From positions 8,481,723-8,545,722 of the forward strand of contig NC_057866.1 in the NCBI RefSeq assembly GCF_019393635.1: a stretch of DNA of 64,000 nucleotides, in the 5' to 3' direction. How positions within the stretch are numbered: the first letter of the stretch is position 1; every line of letters starts with the position of its first letter. Under the pieces are notes generated by a model that was not told where the DNA came from, searched no databases, and saw nothing but the letters and a program-made list of their open reading frames with translations. The position numbers and the translations under genes were made by a program. Positions 58,432 to 64,000 of this stretch are shown piece after piece. This DNA comes from Dromiciops gliroides. Taxonomy: Eukaryota; Chordata; Mammalia; Microbiotheria; Microbiotheriidae.

Positions 58432-60580
58432 AGCTCGAGGTGAGAGTGGGGTGGGTATGGCAGAAAGGTTCGATTTAGTTGAGGTGAAAGGGACACCAGT
58501 GCTTTAGAGAAGAAATCCAACTGCTTCCTGCTGGGAACAGCCTCTCAAAGGTATAAATGACACCTCAAACTCATCTGTGTGGCTTAAGGTGGGTGGGTCA
58601 CCATGGCTGTATAACATTTCTTTTCTTTGATTTTTATTTCCTATAACCATCTTTTCTGAAAGGAATTACTTTTTCCCCAAGGACAGAAACACTCCTGATT
58701 GGGGGGGAGGAGGGATCCTGAACCAATTTCCATTCAGCAGACTGGTAAAGCCAGGGACCACTTGGCATATAGCCGTGGGGCAGAATCTTGAATGGGGGTG
58801 GGGGTGGGGACCAAGTCCCATAGTTAAATTCACTGACCAACAGGAAAGGCCGAGTCCCATCATTTGGGGTGGGAAGACTTCCCTTCCATACCCTTTGCTA
58901 AAAGCTGACTGTTCTAGGTCAGTCCTCACACTGGGCGGTCCCCTTACCAGAAATCCAGAGTATCTGGTTTTATGTTGTTAATTAACAGGTCCTGGACCTG
59001 GGTCTGTGAGGTCGTGGGGCACCACTGACTTCCACAGGATCCTGGGCAGCCTATCCCTTGCCCAACCTGGGCCACTTTGCCCAAGAATTGGATTCAAGCT
59101 TGAGTCTCATGAGATTTCCTTCTAGCTCAGCCTGAGACATCCAGTTTATTTCAAATACTTCACTTGAGAGGATAGATTATAAGGAGAGATTGGTTCTTGG
59201 CCAAGTTTCCTGAGACACTCTTGCTGGAAATTGAGATTTTTCCTTGGGGTTGACTGAGAGCTTGGCTCTCCTGAGGCCGGCTCTCACGCGCTTTTTCTTG
59301 AAGATGGCAGCATTAGTGGGGACCTGCCACAGGCTGTGCATGTCTTTGGTGGGGGAGCTGTCGGCTCCCCCATTATCTTGGTAGCAGCACCTTCTAATTA
59401 GGCATCCATCCCTGAAGAAACAAGCACCAGGGGAGGATCTAAACTGAGGGCAGGTTTTGATTTTCTAGGCCTCCTCACTTAACCTTTGGGTAGAGGAAGG
59501 AGGAAGAAGAGAAGATTATAGGGATTTGCCCTTTGAGTAGAGAAGTGATGTCTCTGGCTTGTGGAGGAGAGCTGTTTTATTAATGCCTGTGGGAAAAGGA
59601 GGAGTATTTGGGAACAGTCCGTAGAGTCTGTCACCTGCTGGCATCAAGACCCCCACCCGAGCTCCTGGGTACCCTGGCAGCAGCTGTGCCATCGGCTACC
59701 CCTTGTCTGGCATTCCTTGTCGTAGGGTCTGCTGGGTAGGTAGGTAGCCTTTTGAAGTCACTTCTGTAGTGATAACTTTAAAGAAACTTGCTTCCTGGGT
59801 ATGAACCTTGAATGTACCGTGGTACCTGATGGTAATGAGGCTGCCAGGCTGGACTGCAGTCAGCTCCTTGGCCAGCAGGACCAAGCAAGGCTTGTAGATG
59901 AGGAGCCTGGTATGAATTAACGGTGTTCCCGGCTTTTGCTGTCTAGAGTTACAGAAAAATCATAGAATTATAGGCAGTGAATTACTGGAATTTGGCAGAA
60001 ATAAAGGGAAGAACAGGAAGTATGGGCTGTAAATCTGAGATGAACAAATGACTCTCCTCACCATCTGTGCCCAGTTTGTTCTTCACTTCTGAGAAACTTC
60101 TTGTCTTTCAGGCTAGAGTCAGCTGTGAGCAGTGGGAGTGACAGACAGTCCCCCCAGTGCAGCTGGTCGTGTGCCCACGTGTCAGCATTTGGGCTTTGCT
60201 TGGATCCTTGCAAGAACTCAGGTGTTTTGTGATCTTTGTAGAGCCCCTGAGGCTGGGGTCCTAGGCCCCCCCCCCCCTCCCCTGCTCATTATACTTACCC
60301 CCAGCTCAGTGCTCCCTGGTCTGGATCACTGTCTTGTGACAGGGATCTGTGTAGGTCCTGAGGCTGAGCCCCAGGCTGCTACCGCAAGGCACAGCACCTA
60401 CACCCTGGTGTGGGGTGTGGAAGGCAGATTCCTGGGGACCTGTGGTAGAAGTGGGGCCCAGGACTGACTTTTGTTCTCTGTTTTCTCTCGACAAACAGGA
60501 TGGGAGCCAGGGCCTTAGCACTCGGAGCCCAGCCGTTCTCCGGACAGTGTATAAGCCTCTTGTGTTGTGCTCTCTTTCAG
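58432..60580 (+). other. RBM4B: RBM4B 3' UTR start and probable 3' UTR intron
   Basis: Eight nucleotides after the stop codon there is a donor, CTCGAG/GTGAGA (58439/58440). A strong acceptor, TGCTCTCTTTCAG, ends at 60580. Splicing within the 3' UTR this close to the stop would not trigger decay by the usual 50-nt rule. An alternative acceptor is ACAAACAG at 60498. The 2.1 kb between is ordinary single-copy-like DNA with a C-run near 60270. Confidence 0.65.
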
Positions 60581-61185
60581 GTAGGATATTTGCGGGCTGA
60601 ACCCTCGGGCTGCGGTCGTATGGGAGAACTTGCTTCGCTCGCGCGGTCCCCTTTGCCGGGATGTTCCCGTTGCTTCATGTTTCAGTAAACAAAGGAGTTT
60701 GTGACCAACTGTGGTTTTTTTTTCCCCTTAATTTAATTCTTCTAAGGTGGCTCTTTCTTCCCTGCTAACAAACCGTCTATGTAACTTTTCATTCAACGTT
60801 TCCTTCTTTCCTCAGCCTCTGAGCAGCCCGGGCTGTGGTAAGGACTCTGCTGGCCTTGCCCCTCCTGAGGGAACCTGGAGCCCTCCTCCCTCCCTGGCTT
60901 CTCCTAGGAGTTCAGCTCCTGTCCTTGGCCACCAGCAGCAGGACCTGCTGGCCCTTTACTGGGACTGTCTGGTGTCCAGTAGCCCATTTGTTTTCATTCT
61001 CCAGCCCATCTGGACTGTGACACTGCAGCAGCTGACCTTCTGAGAGTGCTGGGTCCTGGGGGGCTGGGGGAGGGTGTGGGGGGGAGCTTTTTGGATGACC
61101 TTTGATCGTGGTGCCAGCATGTGCTGGAGGCAACTCATCCCTCCCCCCCTCCCCGGAACAAATAAACATTTCTAATACTGAAGGT
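60581..61185 (+). other. RBM4B: RBM4B terminal 3' UTR exon with AATAAA signal
   Basis: The exon would start after the acceptor at 60580 and run to an AATAAA at 61161-61166, followed by a GT-rich element (GGTTCCTGTTCTGTGTGA). Its first 90 nt are unusually CpG-rich for a non-promoter region. No other strong poly(A) signal lies closer to the RBM4B stop in a splice-consistent position. Confidence 0.6.
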
Positions 61186-61309
61186 TCCTGTTCTGTGTGA
61201 CTGGTATTTAATAAGGCATCACATGAAATGTGCTGCAGAAGAGCAGAGATCTGCTAAGCTAGGTCACAGCTCTTCAGTGGGAGAGGAGAATGCTGATGGT
61301 GTTAATGGT

Positions 61310-61450
61310 AGAGCCAGCATTTATGGAGCGCCTGCTGTGTGCCTCCCTTATCTGATCCTCATGACATCCCGGGTGGGAAGGGGCTGTTGTTATCCCCAAG
61401 GCAGGCAGCCGTTAAGTCCCTTGTCTAGAATCATGGAACTAGTGACTGAC
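61310..61450 (+). repeat. MIR-like / 'catttat' family fragment
   Basis: CAGCATTTATGGAGCGCCTG, then CTTATCTGATCCTCATGACA and GTTATCCCCAAGGCAGGCAG. Diverged dispersed repeat. Confidence 0.5.
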
Positions 61451-61856
61451 TAGGGCCGGACTGGGACTAGCAGGTTACTCATCTTACTCACATGATGTTG
61501 ATAAACTGACCGGCCAACTTTTCCTTCCAGACTACTTTCCTTTTATCTGAAAGTTATTGACTGCTTGATGTCATGATTCTCTGCATCGGTGAGATGCTAT
61601 CTCGTTGGCTGTGATACCATGGATCTATCATGAAGATGGTGTCGGTTACACCCTTTAACTTAGTAGATGCCCTTTGAGAGTTGCTACAAGAGGAGGTTTT
61701 AGAAGTTGGGAATTATAATCCCCTTTCTGCTTAGATTGTAAGCTCCTTGAGGGAAGGGACTGCCCTTTTTAGCACAGTGCCTGGCACATAGTAGGCACTT
61801 AATGTTTTTTGAATTGGAAAAAAAAAAGTTACTGTGGCAAAAAAAAAATAGTATCT

Positions 61857-61880
61857 GTGTGTGTGTGTGTGTGTGTGTGT
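61857..61880 (+). repeat. (TG)n microsatellite
   Basis: About 12 TG units following two A-runs. Confidence 0.9.
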
Positions 61881-62730
61881 GTCTACCCCACACACAAACA
61901 CCTCCCCCTGCCTCCTGCCTCCCTTTCCCCACTATGTGTGTTGTGTGAGCTGCTCTGAACTCAGGGCTGGCCCTCAGACATCCAGCCCCTGTCTGGGCCC
62001 CTGCCTTGCTAGAGAATGTGTACTTCAGATGGAGCTAAACAGGATCCACTTTAATACCTTCCATTCATCTCTTCCCATCACAGGAATGACACCTTTGAAT
62101 GTCACAGAGTTTGGTCCCTGAAAGGGGCTGGTGTCCCCTGCAGTTCTAGGGGCCCAATCCTGAGCTCTGCCCCGTCTGCATGCGGGCTAGCTAGTGAAAA
62201 AGCACGGGAGGGGGAGGGGGGGGAGTGTGTTCAGCACCGGGCAGAGAATTGTGTGGAGTACACCTACAGAAGGTATATCCCTCTCTGTGTGCTTGTGTCA
62301 CAGGCATGTCTCTGTACATGTCTTAACTCTCCCAGCATAGTGTAAACTCCTTGAGGGCAAACCATGGATGGCTTTTTATCTCCAGACCCCAGGAGAGTGC
62401 CTCGCCCACATCAGCACTGGAGTGGTGCTGCCCGTCACATCCCTGGCCTGTGCAGCAGGAAGGGGCTACAAGTGTGTGTCCTCCCATTTCCCTTCCCTCC
62501 CCCCCCCCACAGTTGGTATTACTGCTACAGTCTGTCCACCAGCCAGTGAGCCAGTGAGGCCTGTAGTGAGAAAGGAGCAAGAAGGGGCAAATTCCCAAGT
62601 TCTCTAAAGAGCCTTTACATCCCACTTTATACTTACCACCCCATCCTAGCACTGAACATCGGGCCTGGCTAGTGAAGTGACCTATTGATTGATCGCCAGT
62701 TTATGAAACCAAAGATAAGATGACATGGCC
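61881..62730. other. Intergenic DNA, no feature recognised
   Basis: I see neither exon nor named repeat. There are G-runs near 62208-62223 and a C-run near 62500. Confidence 0.5.
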
Positions 62731-62734
62731 CAGC

Positions 62735-62965
62735 AATCAACATTTATTTCTGTGTTCATTGGGTGCCAAGCACCGACAGGTTGCTAGGGACATGAGGACA
62801 GACGTCAGATAGCCCTGCCCTCGGGGAGCCTTTGATCTCTCCAGAGAGATGTGTGCATGCATACAGAAGATCAGTGCCAGGTGGAAAACTTCAGAGAAGG
62901 TCTGGGCCCACGAGGGACCTCGGGTGCTCTAGTCCAACCTTAGAAATGAGGAACCTGAGCCCCCC
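62735..62965 (+). repeat. Old interspersed repeat of the 'catttat' family
   Basis: CAACATTTATTTCTGTGTTC, then GTGCCAAGCACCGACAGG and TGCCCTCGGGGAGCCTTTGA, followed by an MIR-like CCTTAGAAATGAGGAACCTG. Diverged. Confidence 0.45.
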
Positions 62966-63034
62966 CCATAGGGGTCTGAGGCAGGATTGAAGCAACTGCG
63001 GGGTCAGCATGTCCAGCCTTCCTGAGTCTTGAAA

Positions 63035-63310
63035 GGAACAAGCATTTATTAAGCACTTACTGTGTGTGAGGCACTGTGCTAAGCATCTTCCCTATACTAT
63101 CACAAAAATTAAAGCAGAAGTGAAGGAGGAGTTCATTCTAGTCTGGGAGAGAGCGAGCGCCAAGACAGACAAGGGAACAACGGGAGCAGGAGGAGGCTGG
63201 AGAGCTAGGCTGGGGTTAGGTTGGGGCAAAGGCAGGGGCAATTTTATGTTGGCTTAAGCAGCAGGGGGGCCACTGAAACTTACTGTTGAGTAAGGAAAAT
63301 CCCTTTGGCA
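63035..63310 (+). repeat. Old interspersed repeat of the 'catttattaagc' family
   Basis: CAAGCATTTATTAAGCACTT, then GAGGCACTGTGCTAAGCATC, with family-like sequence downstream. Diverged. Confidence 0.45.
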
Positions 63311-63345
63311 GGCTAGGCCGAGCCAGATGGACTCTTTACTGTGCT

Positions 63346-63762
63346 TTACCCTCTGCTCTTCCTAGGGATGGGGATGGTCTCTCCCCATTTTATAAAAAGG
63401 AAGCAGTGACACGAATAGGCACCCAATAAGTCTCCCCGCTTCAACCATTGAAAAAAATGTTTTATTATAAACACATCATTAAACACCAACACAAACATAC
63501 TTGTCCCGTAACTATTTAGGTGAATCAGTGTTTGACACACCGGAAACTTCTGCAGGGGCTCTAAGTCTCTACCAGGATTCATTAGGATCCATTCATTCCT
63601 AATCACTTTTTTCATCAGATGCAGGTTGGTGTAGATGAAGGGCTTGTCATCTGGCTTTTTGTACTTTGTTATTACATCAAGGCCTTTCCGGTTTTCTTTG
63701 TATTCCTCACACTTGTCCCTCTTACCTGCTGTATTTACCACCCTTCCCTGAAGGTTAAACAT
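63346..63762 (-). other. Unassigned minus-strand open frame with its own poly(A) signal
   Basis: A 138-codon frame on the minus strand begins MFNLQGRVVNTAGKRDKCEE and contains KKPDDKPFIYTNLHLMKK. An AATAAA on the minus strand lies inside its 3' part (near 63467-63472), so the real coding part, if any, would end before that. I do not recognise the protein. It could be a decayed retrocopy, a terminal exon of a gene on the minus strand, or chance. By human synteny RBM4 should lie on this strand to the right, but this frame does not look like RBM4. Confidence 0.25.
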
Positions 63763-63833
63763 TTAGCAGGCTTCCAGCATTCTTCAGTGATGTCTGAAGC
63801 TTCCATGTGCACCTCCAAAGAGACAGCACTTCT

Positions 63834-63990
63834 TGTTTGTTTGGGTTTTTTTGGTGGGACAATGAGGGTTAAGTGACTTGCCCAGGGTCACACAGCTAGT
63901 ACGTGTCAAGTGTCTGAAGCTGGATTTGAACTTGGGTCCTCCTGAATCCAAGGCTGGTGCTTTATTCACTGCGCCACCTAGCTGCCCCTA
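63834..63990 (-). repeat. WSINE1-like CORE-SINE, reverse, at the window edge
   Basis: Full reverse copy. The direct repeat GCACTTCT occurs at 63826-63833 and again at 63993-64000, where the window ends, so the duplication may be longer. Confidence 0.9.
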
Positions 63991-64000
63991 CTGCACTTCT

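Overview
The window is nuclear DNA from a marsupial, probably an Australian lineage. It is crowded with copies of a tRNA-headed CORE-SINE (WSINE1-like, about 150 bp, ending in an A-rich tail), many with perfect target-site duplications, alongside older MIR/MAR-type SINEs. The genes have many exons with GT-AG introns, and the promoters are CpG islands. The sequence alone does not fix the species.

Two host genes are clear, both on the + strand. SPTBN2 (beta-III spectrin, the brain/Purkinje-cell spectrin) has its start codon at 19647 and stop codon ending at 43502. I could place 36 coding exons that sum to 7197 nt (2398 residues plus stop) with every splice phase consistent. RBM4B (Lark-type RNA-binding protein) follows at 51571-58431 with two coding exons (363 residues), plus an apparently spliced 3' UTR exon ending at a poly(A) signal at 61161. 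The order SPTBN2 then RBM4B, in the same orientation, matches human 11q13.2 read in reverse. By synteny, RBM4 would lie beyond the right edge and TOP6BL (C11orf80) beyond or at the left edge, on the other strand.

Layout: 1-2050 upstream DNA with SINEs; 2060-2960 a CpG island with three CRE sites at exact 20-bp spacing; 3118-4520 a 1.4-kb all-purine minisatellite; 4550-10150 mostly unannotated DNA with old SINEs; 10190-11050 a second CpG island, a likely SPTBN2 promoter; 11050-19628 the presumed 5' UTR intron with a LINE-1 fragment and SINEs; 19629-44140 the SPTBN2 body; 44140-50130 intergenic; 50140-50690 the RBM4B CpG island; 51559-61185 RBM4B; 61190-64000 intergenic with repeats and one unexplained minus-strand open frame that has its own poly(A) signal.

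No new gene system stands out. The points most worth a second look are: the near-total G/C third-position saturation of the RBM4B RRM exon (135 of 137 codons) beside an ordinary second exon, which hints at GC-biased conversion with its paralogue; a SINE that seems to have carried 3' flanking DNA with it; the phased CRE array; a GC-AG intron in SPTBN2; and a CpG-dense patch inside the RBM4B 3' UTR.
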